Positions 9,369 through 17,501 of a stretch of DNA of 33,079 bases are shown piece after piece. Location: contig JALWLD010000116.1 of assembly GCA_027081115.1 (NCBI GenBank), positions 1 through 33,079 of the forward strand, read 5' to 3'. This stretch comes from Sulfurovum sp. (GTDB lineage: Bacteria > Campylobacterota > Campylobacteria > Campylobacterales > Sulfurovaceae). Below the pieces are notes generated by a model. The model worked only from the letters and a program-made list of their open reading frames with translations. It was not told where the DNA came from and made no database searches. The position numbers were made by a program, and so were the translations under genes. How positions within the stretch are numbered: the first letter of the stretch is position 1; each line of letters begins with the position of its first letter.

Positions 9369-10472
9369 ATGGACAAAACCTTCATAGTATATACAAACAG
9401 TCAGGACCATATTAAGCTTATCTCTAAAGGAGAGTGGACACTCAAGTCACTCACAGAGATACGTAAACAGTTGGGGAGTCTGATCATCAACAAGAAGGTT
9501 GTGTGGGATCTCTCTGAAGTAGTTGATTTTGACTCTTCGGGTGTTTTGCTTTTTATAGAGTTTTTTGAAAAGTATAAAAAAGAGATTACTGTAGAAATTA
9601 TAGGATATACAAAGAGTCAAAAAGATATGTATGATCTTTTGCAGGAGAGTGCACATCCTGTCCCTAGCATTAAAAAAGAGAATTTTGTAGAAAATATAGG
9701 GAAAAATACACTTAATATTTTAAAAGATATTAAAGATTTTATTGCCTTTTTAGGTGAACTCTTCTCCACGCTTTTTCATAATATCTTTAATCCCAGAAAT
9801 ATACGTATTAAAGAGATGATCTATCATATCCATCAATCCGGATTTAATGCACTTGTCATTATTGGTCTGACCTCTTTTCTTGTGGGAATGGTGATTGCCT
9901 ATCAGGGCTCGGTCCAGTTGGCAAAATTTGGTGCAGATATGTTTATTGTCGATACCGTGGGCATCTCTATTGTAAGAGAATTGGGTCCTATGATTACAGC
10001 GATTGTCATTGCGGGACGAAGTGGCTCAGCCTATACAGCCGAGATAGGTGCTATGAAGATCACAGAAGAGATTGCTGCGATGCGTACTATGGGCTTTGAC
10101 CCTTACAGTTTTCTTGTTTTACCTCGGGTATTTGCGTTGATGATAGCTTTGCCTCTGCTTATCTTTTTTTCAGATATTTTGGGTATTTTTGGCGGGATGG
10201 TTGCTTCTAGTATGCAGTTGGGTATTACTTTTACCCAATTTACGGAAAGACTGAATGAAGTATTGGAAGTAAAGCATTATGTACTGGGTATGATCAAAGG
10301 ACCGGTTTTTGCCTTTATTATTGCGGCTGTAGGTTGTTTTAGAGGTTTTCAAGTCTCAGACAATACAGAAAGCCTTGGTCTGCATACAACTGCATCAGTT
10401 GTAAACTCCATTTTTCTTGTGATTGCGTTTGATGCACTTTTCTCTGTTATCTATACGGAGTTGAACTTATGA
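9369..10472 (+). CDS. mlaE: MlaE-type ABC lipid transport permease with N-terminal STAS domain
   Basis: Inner-membrane permease of a MlaFED/MCE phospholipid transporter that helps maintain outer-membrane lipid asymmetry. At 367 residues it is about 100 longer than E. coli MlaE, because a STAS-like domain (about 1-100, with VVWDLSEVVDFDSSGVLLF) precedes the permease. The stand-alone MlaB subunit is thus fused here. Permease landmarks are GMVIAYQGSVQLAKFGAD, RELGPMITAIVIAGRSGSAY and EIGAMKITEEIAAMRTMG. It overlaps mlaF by four bases (ATGA). No clear Shine-Dalgarno precedes the ATG. Confidence 0.9.
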   Translation: MDKTFIVYTNSQDHIKLISKGEWTLKSLTEIRKQLGSLIINKKVVWDLSEVVDFDSSGVLLFIEFFEKYKKEITVEIIGYTKSQKDMYDLLQESAHPVPSIKKENFVENIGKNTLNILKDIKDFIAFLGELFSTLFHNIFNPRNIRIKEMIYHIHQSGFNALVIIGLTSFLVGMVIAYQGSVQLAKFGADMFIVDTVGISIVRELGPMITAIVIAGRSGSAYTAEIGAMKITEEIAAMRTMGFDPYSFLVLPRVFALMIALPLLIFFSDILGIFGGMVASSMQLGITFTQFTERLNEVLEVKHYVLGMIKGPVFAFIIAAVGCFRGFQVSDNTESLGLHTTASVVNSIFLVIAFDALFSVIYTELNL

Positions 10473-11269
10473 TAAAAAGAGAAAACACCGTCATAGAGGT
10501 AAAAGATATAGTAACCCGTTTTGGCGAGCGTACTATTCACGATAAGCTCTCTTTGCATATTGAGAAAAATGAAATCTATGGGATACTTGGAGAGAGTGGT
10601 TCGGGTAAATCCGTCTTAATGAAAGAGATGATCATGCTGCTTCAACCCAATGCCGGTGAGATCACAATATTGGGTGAGAGTTTGGCAGAGATCTCTTTTA
10701 AAGAGGCGCAGAAGTTAAGAGAAGAGTGGGGTGTACTTTTTCAGTTTGGTGCGCTTTATTCCTCCATGACAATTGCAGAAAATATAGAAGTACAACTCAA
10801 AGAATATACGAATATCTCAAAGGAGATGCGGGATAAATTGGTACATTCTAAGATAGCTCTAGTGGGTCTGGATGCCCATGTAAGTACACTGTACCCTTCA
10901 GAGTTAAGTGGGGGTATGATAAAAAGAGCAGCATTGGCAAGGGCTTTGGCTATGGAACCAAAACTACTTTTTCTAGATGAACCTACATCGGGACTTGACC
11001 CGGTAGGGGCACGAAATTTTGATAGTCTTATAGTAGAACTGCGTGATATTTTGGGAATCACAGTTGTGATGATCACGCATGACCTTGACTCTATTTTTGG
11101 TATTGTAGACAGGATGGCTGTTTTAGCCGATAAACATGTAGTAGCAGAAGGTCCATTGAAAAATGTGTTACAATCACAACATCCTTTTGTTGAAGCATTT
11201 TTTAAAAATGATTACACCAAAGAGAAGTATATGGACAAGTTAGAAGAAAACAGGGAAGAAAATGTATAG
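10469..11269 (+). CDS. mlaF: MlaF-type ABC transporter ATPase
   Basis: Cytoplasmic ATPase of the MCE lipid transporter, 266 residues. Walker A is GILGESGSGKSVLMK (residues 38-52), the Q-loop is LFQFGALYSSMT, the ABC signature is ELSGGMIKRAALARAL, Walker B is LLFLDEPTSGLDP, and the switch His is in MITHDLDS. The start overlaps the mlaE stop as ATGA, and the 3' end overlaps mlaD by eight bases, so the proteins are made as a coupled set. Confidence 0.93.
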   Translation: MIKRENTVIEVKDIVTRFGERTIHDKLSLHIEKNEIYGILGESGSGKSVLMKEMIMLLQPNAGEITILGESLAEISFKEAQKLREEWGVLFQFGALYSSMTIAENIEVQLKEYTNISKEMRDKLVHSKIALVGLDAHVSTLYPSELSGGMIKRAALARALAMEPKLLFLDEPTSGLDPVGARNFDSLIVELRDILGITVVMITHDLDSIFGIVDRMAVLADKHVVAEGPLKNVLQSQHPFVEAFFKNDYTKEKYMDKLEENREENV

Positions 11270-12173
11270 CAGAGTGAATTATACGATTGTCGGTATATTT
11301 GTATTACTTTTTGGTGCGGGATTGGTGTGGTTTTTTTTCTGGTTGGCCAAGTATGGTGTACAGCAGGAATATGATACTTATAAACTTTATATGAAAGAGT
11401 CTATAGCAGGTCTCTCTAAAGATTCCGTCGTTAAGTTACGTGGTGTAGATGTGGGTCGTGTTTCAGATATACGTATTGATCCAAATAACATTGAACGTGT
11501 TGAAGTCATTCTAAAAATTAAAGATGGTATTCCCATCAAAGAAGATATGGTGGCACATACACAGATGTTGGGTATTACGGGGTTGCTCTCCATTGAGATT
11601 GACGGGGGTACCAATACAGCTAAAACGCTCAAGCCGGATGATGATAATATACCTATTATTCCAACAGGGCCTTCCTGGTTCAATAAAACTACTGAAGGAC
11701 TTGGTGAACTCTCGGCAAGTATGACAGAACTCATGGCGAAAACACAACAGCTTTTGAATGATAAAAACATTGAGAATTTTTCAAAAACCCTTGAAAATGT
11801 AGAAAAGATTACAGCACGAGGAGAAGAGATTGAAGATAAAGTAGTTGAATCTCTTAAAGAATTTGATCAAAGAATGAAAGAATACAATATTTCAATTGCT
11901 CAGATAAGCCATGATTTTTCAAGTATTAAAGTGTCCACTGTTCCTGCGATAGACAAACTCTATCAGACCAGTAGCAACTTTAACCGTTTAACACTAAAAG
12001 TAGAGAAGAGTCTTGACAGGGGAGATTATGATATGCGAACCATACTGGGCCCTATGATGGTTGAGATCAATATGCTCTCTGAACAGGTCAATGATATTGC
12101 CAAAGAGTTTAAAGAGAGCCCAAGTGATATTTTCTTCAAATCAAGAAGACACAGACGTGGACCGGGTGAATAA
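11262..12173 (+). CDS. mlaD: MlaD-type MCE-domain substrate-binding protein
   Basis: Periplasmic lipid-binding subunit, 303 residues, anchored by one N-terminal helix (about 7-28, IVGIFVLLFGAGLVWFFFWL). The MCE domain (about 38-115) shows YKLYMKESIAGLSKDSVVKL then GVDVGRVSDIRID and the LGITGLLSIEIDGGT strand. The remaining C-terminal half is a long helical, probably coiled-coil region, seen in MCE proteins that bridge towards the outer membrane. It overlaps mlaF by eight bases and is followed after 15 bases by the lipoprotein gene. Confidence 0.9.
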   Translation: MYSRVNYTIVGIFVLLFGAGLVWFFFWLAKYGVQQEYDTYKLYMKESIAGLSKDSVVKLRGVDVGRVSDIRIDPNNIERVEVILKIKDGIPIKEDMVAHTQMLGITGLLSIEIDGGTNTAKTLKPDDDNIPIIPTGPSWFNKTTEGLGELSASMTELMAKTQQLLNDKNIENFSKTLENVEKITARGEEIEDKVVESLKEFDQRMKEYNISIAQISHDFSSIKVSTVPAIDKLYQTSSNFNRLTLKVEKSLDRGDYDMRTILGPMMVEINMLSEQVNDIAKEFKESPSDIFFKSRRHRRGPGE

Positions 12174-12188
12174 AAGAAGGAGAGAGTT

Positions 12189-12779
12189 ATGAATTTTGAA
12201 GTAAAATATGTGGCATGGTTATTGGCTTTTTTTCTTTTAAGTGGATGTTCGTTTAAAGACTCAGGTCCTATTACCGAGTATACACTTTTAGCCAAGCCTG
12301 TATCGCCTGTCTCTTCAAGTAGGTACAGAAATAAAGCTATTAAAGTAAGCTATCCTGATGCATTAAAAGAGAAACTCTCTCGAGATATTAACTACTCTTA
12401 CAGCCTTTCTGACAGGGGTGCCTACCAAAATTCAGAGTGGAGTAATGCTGTACCCCGCCTTATACAAGGTTCTGTTATTGAGGCTCTAGACCAAAGTCGT
12501 ATTTTTAAAGGTGTTTTACCTTTCTCTTCTACGGCCTATGAAGACTATAGACTGGAGAGTACTATTTATGATTTCTCTCATCATATAAGAGGGGAAGAGT
12601 CTTACGCTATTCTCTCTATCCGCTTTACACTTATAGACACCAGTACCGGGAGAATGACAAAAACAAGAAAATTCTTTTATAAAGAGTATACCAAGACAGT
12701 GGATGCAAGAGGTTTTGTAGATGCTGCCAATATAGCGATGTCCAAGTTGGCTAGAGATCTTGTAAATTGGTTACGTTAA
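12189..12779 (+). CDS. ABC-type transport auxiliary lipoprotein (PqiC/ABC_trans_aux type)
   Basis: A 196-residue outer-membrane-type lipoprotein. The signal peptide ends in the lipobox LLSGC (Cys at residue 20), followed by a domain with the pattern of auxiliary lipoproteins found with MCE transporters: an early YTLLAKP strand, and then a C-terminal part with FVDAANIAMSKLARDLVNWL. AAGGAGAGAG precedes the ATG. As the last gene of the mlaE-mlaF-mlaD operon, it is inferred to be the outer-membrane partner of the transporter. Confidence 0.78.
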   Translation: MNFEVKYVAWLLAFFLLSGCSFKDSGPITEYTLLAKPVSPVSSSRYRNKAIKVSYPDALKEKLSRDINYSYSLSDRGAYQNSEWSNAVPRLIQGSVIEALDQSRIFKGVLPFSSTAYEDYRLESTIYDFSHHIRGEESYAILSIRFTLIDTSTGRMTKTRKFFYKEYTKTVDARGFVDAANIAMSKLARDLVNWLR

Positions 12780-12819
12780 GTTTTTATATTATAATTCTAT
12801 TTTACATAAATAAGAATGA

Positions 12820-13009
12820 TGAATTAAAAAACAAATATTAGCAGCATGGTTTGCTACACAACTTATGCCTCGGGCCTATGCCGGAGGTAATATAGAGGTC
12901 AATGAGACAGAAGCTGTTGAAGTAGAAGTGTAAGTTTTACGTAGTTGTCAAAGGTTAGGCATCACTGGATGCTGAATATGAAGGTGCCATATTTGATGCT
13001 CATATTTAA
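12820..13009 (+). pseudogene. Decayed gene remnant with a signal-peptide-like start
   Basis: No intact ORF lies here, but two frames carry protein-like sequence. From about 12826 a frame reads KKQILAAWFATQLMPRAYAG then GNIEVNETEAVEVEV and stops. It looks like a signal peptide and the start of a secreted protein, whose ATG (ATGATG at 12816) is out of frame. One base later in phase, a frame reads KFYVVVKG, a TAG, then ASLDAEYEGAIFDAHI and a TAA that overlaps the hisS stop. I read this as an exported-protein gene broken by frameshifts, a stop and deletion. The parent family is not identified. Confidence 0.4.
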
Positions 13010-14217
13010 AATGCATCTAACGCAATGGTTTTTTCTTCTTTGCTCTCTAGATCTTTTACCCATACCGTACCATTAGCCAACTCATCTTCCCCAATAAGTA
13101 CGGCATAACGTGCATTGACTTTATCGGCACCTTTCATATGGCTTTTAAATCCTTTTGAATTGTACTCAAGGGTCACTTTGGCCTCTTTTCGTTTTTGTGT
13201 GGCAAGAGGAAAGAGTGTCTCTACAGCCTCAGGGGTCATTGCACCCATATAGATACCCTCTTTTTGTATTTCAGGCATCTGTACCAACTCCATAATACGC
13301 TCAATACCTATGGCAAAACCAACAGCAGGTGTAGGTTTTCCGTCAAGAAACTCAACAAGTTTGTCATAACGTCCTCCACCGGCAATAGCAGACTGAGAAC
13401 CGATGTCATTAGAGACAAATTCAAAGGCTGTTTTGTTGTAGTAGTCTAACCCTCTGACCAGGTTGGTATCTATTTTATAGGTAATGCCTGCATTTTCAAG
13501 AAGTGCTGTCAGTTTTTTAAAGTCTGCACCACACTCTTCACAAAGATCATCAATAAGCTTGGGTGCCGTAACTAAAAGAGATTGACAGGTTTTGTTTTTA
13601 CAGTCCAGTACGCGTATTGGGTTGCTCTCTATCCGTCTGTTACAGTCTTCACATAGTTCCTCTTTAATCTCTGTTAAGAAGCCCACAAGATTTTGTTTGT
13701 AAGGAGGCATACAGGTTGTACATCCCAAAGAGTTTATCTGTAAGTCAAAGCCGATCCCCAGTGCTTCAAAGATTTGTAAGATCATAGTGATGATGGTGAA
13801 GTCTTCATAGACTGAAGCCTCTCCAAAACTCTCACAACCAAACTGGTGGAATTCTCTTAGTCGACCTTTTTGAGGTCTTTCATAACGAAACATGGGTCCA
13901 TAGTAGTAGAACTTTTGCTTGAGAGGTTGACGGTCAAGTTTGGCATGTACAAAGGCTCTTACTACACCCGCTGTACCTTCTGGTCTCATACAGACGTCAT
14001 TGCCACCCTTGTCTTCAAACTGATACATCTCTTTGCTTACAATATCTGAAGAGTTTCCTACGGAACGTTTAAAGAGTGCAGTCTCTTCCAATATAGGGGT
14101 TTCAATGTATTCATAGCCATACTTTTTAGCGATGCCAATAGCAGTTGTTACAATATGTACAAAACGTTGGCTTTCATCAAAAGTAAGGTCTTTCATACCA
14201 CGTAATGGGTTGATCAT
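13006..14217 (-). CDS. hisS: Histidine--tRNA ligase
   Basis: Class II aminoacyl-tRNA synthetase that charges tRNA-His. The 403 residues are in the usual range. Visible motifs are INPLRGMKDLTFDES at the N-terminus, motif 2 FYYYGPMFRYERPQKGRLRE then FHQFGCESFG, the histidine-binding stretches LVRGLDYYNKTAFEF and SAIAGGGRYDKLVE, and motif 3 PAVGFAIGIERIM. A cysteine-rich insert (CTTCMPPY, CEDCNRRI, CKNKTCQS, LCEECG) could bind zinc. It is the last gene of the ubiX-coaD-tmk-hisS run, 27 bases after tmk. Confidence 0.95.
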   Translation of the reverse strand: MINPLRGMKDLTFDESQRFVHIVTTAIGIAKKYGYEYIETPILEETALFKRSVGNSSDIVSKEMYQFEDKGGNDVCMRPEGTAGVVRAFVHAKLDRQPLKQKFYYYGPMFRYERPQKGRLREFHQFGCESFGEASVYEDFTIITMILQIFEALGIGFDLQINSLGCTTCMPPYKQNLVGFLTEIKEELCEDCNRRIESNPIRVLDCKNKTCQSLLVTAPKLIDDLCEECGADFKKLTALLENAGITYKIDTNLVRGLDYYNKTAFEFVSNDIGSQSAIAGGGRYDKLVEFLDGKPTPAVGFAIGIERIMELVQMPEIQKEGIYMGAMTPEAVETLFPLATQKRKEAKVTLEYNSKGFKSHMKGADKVNARYAVLIGEDELANGTVWVKDLESKEEKTIALDAF

Positions 14218-14244
14218 AAAGTATCCTTTAAATAATTATTGGAA

Positions 14245-14820
14245 TTATACCTTCAAGTAGGTTAGTATAGATTGATGGATGTTTTCTATGCTGTCTGTTG
14301 CATCAATAAAAAGATGTGGGATATTCAGTTTTATGATGCTTTCTTTCATGTGTTCCTGAACAGAGATGAGATACTCAAGACCCCTGAGTTCTATGCCATC
14401 GAGTGTTTTTGCTGAAGTTCTCTCTTTGAGTGTTTCTATATTGGTTAAAAAGAGTACTATTTTATCGGGGAAATGGTCTTCTAATGCAAATTTGTTGAGT
14501 CTGACCAATTCATCAAAATCAAAGTCATCATTTGCCAAAGCATAGCCTATACCTGAGATGAACCCTCTGTCGGAGATAACAATCTTATCTTTGTTGACTT
14601 TGACGATCTCTTGGTAATGCTCCGCTCTGTCTGCCAGAAAAAGCAAAAGTTCTGCTCTTTTTGAAGATAAGGTATCTGCCAAAAGGATCTCTCTTGCTTT
14701 AACACCAAACTCTGTTCCACCCGGTTCCTTGGTAATGATCAGGTCAGGAATGTTTTGAGCTAAAAGTTCTATCTGCGTGCTTTTCCCACAGGTGTCAATA
14801 CCTTCGAAAAGTATATACAT
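14245..14820 (-). CDS. tmk: Thymidylate kinase
   Basis: Phosphorylates dTMP to dTDP. The start was placed at the ATG 14818-14820, giving 191 residues that begin MYILFEGIDTCGKSTQ. This ATG overlaps the coaD stop as TAATG and puts the P-loop (FEGIDTCGKST) at the usual distance from the N-terminus. A GTG four codons upstream is less likely. The DR-type motif is SDRGFISGIGYA, and LFLADRAEHYQEI is the family helix. Confidence 0.92.
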   Translation of the reverse strand: MYILFEGIDTCGKSTQIELLAQNIPDLIITKEPGGTEFGVKAREILLADTLSSKRAELLLFLADRAEHYQEIVKVNKDKIVISDRGFISGIGYALANDDFDFDELVRLNKFALEDHFPDKIVLFLTNIETLKERTSAKTLDGIELRGLEYLISVQEHMKESIIKLNIPHLFIDATDSIENIHQSILTYLKV

Positions 14821-15305
14821 TATCGTAAACACTTTATGAGTTTGAGTGCTTCATGAGGTACCAGGTGTTCTACTTTCCCGTCAAAGTTCAAGATGGAGCG
14901 TACAACAGAAGAACTGACAAATGCATGTTCAAGGCTTGGCATAAGGTAGACTGTTTCAAGATCTTTTTTCAAAGATGCGTTGGCATATCCCATTTGCAGT
15001 TCATACTCAAAGTCAGAAACGGCTCTTAGCCCTCTTATAATAATATTTGCTTCGAGTTCATCTGAAAGATTGACAAGAAGATTGTGGAAGCCAATGACTT
15101 TGATCTTTGGAAAGTCTTTTGTTACGGCTTTGACCATATCGATACGTTGCTCCAGTGTAAACATTGGTTTTTTTGCTTCTGAGTCTGCTACGGCTACAAT
15201 GATCTCATCAAACATTCTGCATGCACGTTGAATGATGTCCAAATGTCCATTGGTAATAGGGTCAAAAGTCCCCGGGTATATGGCTCGTTTTATCTCTGTA
15301 TTCAT
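14820..15305 (-). CDS. coaD: Pantetheine-phosphate adenylyltransferase
   Basis: Fourth step of coenzyme A synthesis: adenylation of 4'-phosphopantetheine. The start was placed at the ATG 15303-15305, which overlaps the ubiX stop as ATGA and gives 161 residues starting MNTEIKRAIYPGTFDPI. An in-frame ATG four codons upstream is possible. Nucleotidyltransferase motifs are YPGTFDPITNGHLDII ((T/H)xGH) and IIRGLRAVSDFEYELQM. VSSSVVR is near the C-terminus. Confidence 0.94.
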   Translation of the reverse strand: MNTEIKRAIYPGTFDPITNGHLDIIQRACRMFDEIIVAVADSEAKKPMFTLEQRIDMVKAVTKDFPKIKVIGFHNLLVNLSDELEANIIIRGLRAVSDFEYELQMGYANASLKKDLETVYLMPSLEHAFVSSSVVRSILNFDGKVEHLVPHEALKLIKCLR

Positions 15306-15829
15306 TCTTCTCCCCATCTTTCATAAAGATTATTTTCAATGCCTAATACATCATACCATTTCCCAATGATAAATTTTTCCATATCTTCCAGACTGGAAGA
15401 TTCAGAATAGTACCCCATGACAGGAGGTGCAACGATAACTCCCAAAGAAGCCAGCTTTTGCATATTTTCCAAAGCTATGGCAGAAAAAGGAAGTTCCCTG
15501 GGTGCCAAAAGTAGCTTTTTTTGCTCTTTTAGTGCTACTGCAGCCACTCGTGTAGGCAGATTGTCTGAAATACCACAAGCTACTTTTGCCAAAGTGTTCA
15601 TACTACAAGGAATGATAACTGTTGCATCAACTCGAAATGAACCAGATGAAATAGATGCAGCTATATTTTGTGAAGAGTGTAGAGTGACTTGTTTGTTCTC
15701 AAAAGACTCTACTGTCAACGCATTGTCTGAGACAACTACATGCACTTCAATATCTGTAGGTAGGTAGTTCACAAATTTCTTACCTAACTGTATGCCAGAT
15801 GCACCGGTAATTGCTACGACTAATTTCAT
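15302..15829 (-). CDS. ubiX: Flavin prenyltransferase UbiX
   Basis: Makes prenylated FMN, the cofactor of UbiD-type decarboxylases. The 175 residues start with MKLVVAITGASGIQLGKKF, the FMN-binding glycine-rich motif of the family. Further family features are SFRVDATVIIPCSMNTLAKVA, LLLAPRELPFSAIALENM, and GVIVAPPVMGYYS. It is probably the first gene of the four-gene ubiX-coaD-tmk-hisS operon, with stop-start overlap to coaD. Confidence 0.92.
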   Translation of the reverse strand: MKLVVAITGASGIQLGKKFVNYLPTDIEVHVVVSDNALTVESFENKQVTLHSSQNIAASISSGSFRVDATVIIPCSMNTLAKVACGISDNLPTRVAAVALKEQKKLLLAPRELPFSAIALENMQKLASLGVIVAPPVMGYYSESSSLEDMEKFIIGKWYDVLGIENNLYERWGEE

Positions 15830-15929
15830 GACTATTCTCTTTTCATGGTATGGTGGTATATTTTGATAAATAAGATTATATCTAAAGAAAGTAAGAGTTT
15901 TGAATTGTTAATAGTGATTTTACATAAAG

Positions 15930-16005
15930 TGGAGCGGGCGAAGGGATTCGAACCCTCGACAGCCTGCTTGGAAGGCAGGAACTCTAGCCACTGAGCTACG
16001 CCCGC
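15930..16005 (-). tRNA. tRNA-Gly (anticodon TCC)
   Basis: On the minus strand, GCGGGCG (16005-15999) pairs with CGCCCGC next to the discriminator T and an encoded CCA at 15932-15930. The D arm has GTAGCTCAGTGG, the anticodon stem-loop CTGCCTTCCAAGCAG has anticodon TCC, and the T arm has GGTTCGAATCC. Total length is 76 bases. Confidence 0.97.
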
Positions 16006-16017
16006 ATATTTGCGTAA

Positions 16018-16026
16018 GGAATTATA
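16018..16026 (-). promoter_or_regulatory. -10 box of tRNA-Gly
   Basis: On the minus strand, TGCTATAAT (an extended -10, TATAAT at 16026-16021) lies about 15 bases before the tRNA 5' end. This fits a start site a few bases upstream of the mature RNA. No convincing -35 box is seen. Confidence 0.55.
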
Positions 16027-16105
16027 GCAAGAATAGATTAAATATCGTAGATTTGATATAAATTTAGTATACTTAATTTTATAAATACCTCAGGGAGTCT
16101 TATAC

Positions 16106-16249
16106 ATGAAGATAAAGTTACTACTATTTGTTTTTTTTACACTATTGGCATTGAGTGGATGTACATCGAGTATGGCAACAGCCTATGGAGGTTCTCTCGC
16201 TGGAGCAGCTATCCAATCTAACAATGAATACTATAGTGAAAGCAAGTGA
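16106..16249 (+). CDS. Small lipoprotein, 47 residues
   Basis: The short ORF starts MKIKLLLFVFFTLLALSGC, a complete lipoprotein signal peptide with lipobox LSGC (Cys19). The mature part is about 29 residues: a Gly/Ala-rich stretch (TAYGGSLAGAAIQ), then NNEYYSESK. CAGGGAG precedes the ATG at good distance, and TATACT at 16068-16073 could be the -10 box. The function is unknown. The form resembles small Gly-zipper-like entericidin-type lipoproteins, but I cannot place it in a family. Confidence 0.65.
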   Translation: MKIKLLLFVFFTLLALSGCTSSMATAYGGSLAGAAIQSNNEYYSESK

Positions 16250-16355
16250 TTATTTCTATAAAATGATGTATATCTATTTTAAAGGTATATTATAATGAAT
16301 GAAAGAATTGTATGATCAGTTTTTAAAACTCGCTTAGAGAGTGAATAAGAGGTGC

Positions 16356-16371
16356 TACCACAGGTCGGATT
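16356..16371. repeat. Duplicate of tRNA-Leu 3' end (attachment-site repeat)
   Basis: TACCACAGGTCGGATT at this place is identical to 23774-23789 inside tRNA-Leu(CAA), covering the discriminator base, acceptor strand and part of the T arm. Outside it the sequences diverge. This is the usual trace of integration by a tyrosine recombinase into a tRNA 3' end. Confidence 0.7.
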
Positions 16372-16556
16372 TTCTGATAGAAAATTACCAAACATGGAAA
16401 AACCTAGAGAAATCATATCCAAGTGCAGGTATGCTGTAGTTTAGCTGCCTATACTTTTTTATAGGTGCGATAATTAAATTTGGATAATTATCGACTTTTA
16501 TGGACATATTAGCCAATAAAAAAGGACATCAGAGAGACATTGGTACGTTAAAATGA

Positions 16557-16587
16557 AAACCTTATAAATTTATATATTTTATAAGGT
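16557..16587. repeat. 31-bp imperfect palindrome, left copy
   Basis: Matches 23168-23198 at 26 of 31 positions without gaps. The ends form an inverted repeat, ACCTTATAA ... TTATAAGGT (9-bp arms, perfect in this copy), around an AT spacer. The layout resembles a simple recombinase core site, but could also be a regulator operator. A third half-copy, AAACCTTATAA, is at 23248-23258. Confidence 0.55.
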
Positions 16588-16877
16588 CTTACAAAGAGGA
16601 CATTTTCTGAAGAAATTTTTTATCATGGATAAAACCATATTTACTAATTTTGTCCGTTATTGCCAGAAATCAACAAATCAAGGAACACTTTGTCCAAATA
16701 ACGGCTATTTTCAGGCTAAAAGGACATTAGTAATTATTATAATATTATGAATAACAAGAAAAATATGTAAATTCTACCTCTTTTCATCAAAATCAAGACA
16801 TATTTGATATACTCTTAATACGGAAATATCGTAATAGCAGGACATTGTGTTCCGTTAATAAATAGTTAGGAGAATAT

Positions 16878-17438
16878 ATGGACATGATAAGTTTACAAAT
16901 TAATGACAAATGTGGGCCAATGGCTCGTGGTGAAATATATAGAGAGCCCTTAGAGGATTTTTTTGAAGAAAACAACCTAGGAGAAGTGACTGGAGGAGGA
17001 ACATTAATGGGGCATAATGGAGAACCAGAATATTGTGAACTTGAAATGTCAATAAAAAACTCCTCAGATGATGTAGTAAATAAGCTAATTGATAAAATCA
17101 ATAATTTAGCGCCAAAAGGTAGTACATTATTTTTAGAAGATGGTAAAGAAATAAAAGTAGGACTGCTTGAAGGTGTAGCTGTTAACTTGAATCATTCACA
17201 AGCTCCAAATGAGCTACTTGATGAAATAGATTTCGAAGCAATGTGGGAAGATTTCGAAAATGCAATTGGCAAAGATGGCAAAATGCATGATGAATGGGAT
17301 GGGCAAGACACATTTACAATATATTTTTATGGATTATCCGCAGAAAAAATTATTGATAACATGAAAGTAGAACTATCAAAACATAAAATAAAAGATTATA
17401 TTAGCCTAGAAATTCAACCAACTGAATTAAACTCCTAA
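16878..17438 (+). CDS. Cassette 1: hypothetical acidic protein
   Basis: A 186-residue soluble acidic protein, not recognised. TTAGGAG precedes the ATG. There is no signal peptide or membrane helix. It contains a Gly-rich strand-turn GEVTGGGTLMGHNGEPEY near residues 35-52, followed by an alternating strand ELEMSIKN and a helix, and in the second half a similar order (DTFTIYFYG, then helix, then ISLEIQP). This suggests two ferredoxin-like alpha-beta units. The TAA stop is part of the attC R'' box CCTAAC. Such small acidic proteins include many immunity proteins, but nothing here proves that role. Confidence 0.7.
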   Translation: MDMISLQINDKCGPMARGEIYREPLEDFFEENNLGEVTGGGTLMGHNGEPEYCELEMSIKNSSDDVVNKLIDKINNLAPKGSTLFLEDGKEIKVGLLEGVAVNLNHSQAPNELLDEIDFEAMWEDFENAIGKDGKMHDEWDGQDTFTIYFYGLSAEKIIDNMKVELSKHKIKDYISLEIQPTELNS

Positions 17439-17501
17439 CAAGTACTTGGAGAGAAATACGAACCCTAGCGGGATTCATATTTCTCAAGACAATCGTTGCA
17501 C
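17433..17501 (+). other. attC site 1
   Basis: R'' TCCTAAC at 17433-17439, L'' CTTGGAGAGAAATA, apex GAACCC-TAGC-GGGATTC, L' TATTTCTCAAG, R' GTTGCAC at 17495-17501. The left arm has extra unpaired bases compared with the right arm, as expected of extrahelical bases in attC. Confidence 0.75.

Larger units (their letters stand above)
16250..16853. other. Non-coding left end of the island
   Basis: No ORF of substance on either strand. The stretch holds the duplicated tRNA-Leu 3' end at 16356-16371, a 31-bp partly palindromic repeat at 16557-16587, and five copies of GGACAT (16502, 16524, 16598, 16722, 16840) plus two TTGTCC (16650, 16690). It ends at a G^TT (16853-16855) that starts the first cassette. 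This is where an attI site and an integrase gene would be expected in a complete integron. No integrase frame is visible. Confidence 0.6.
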
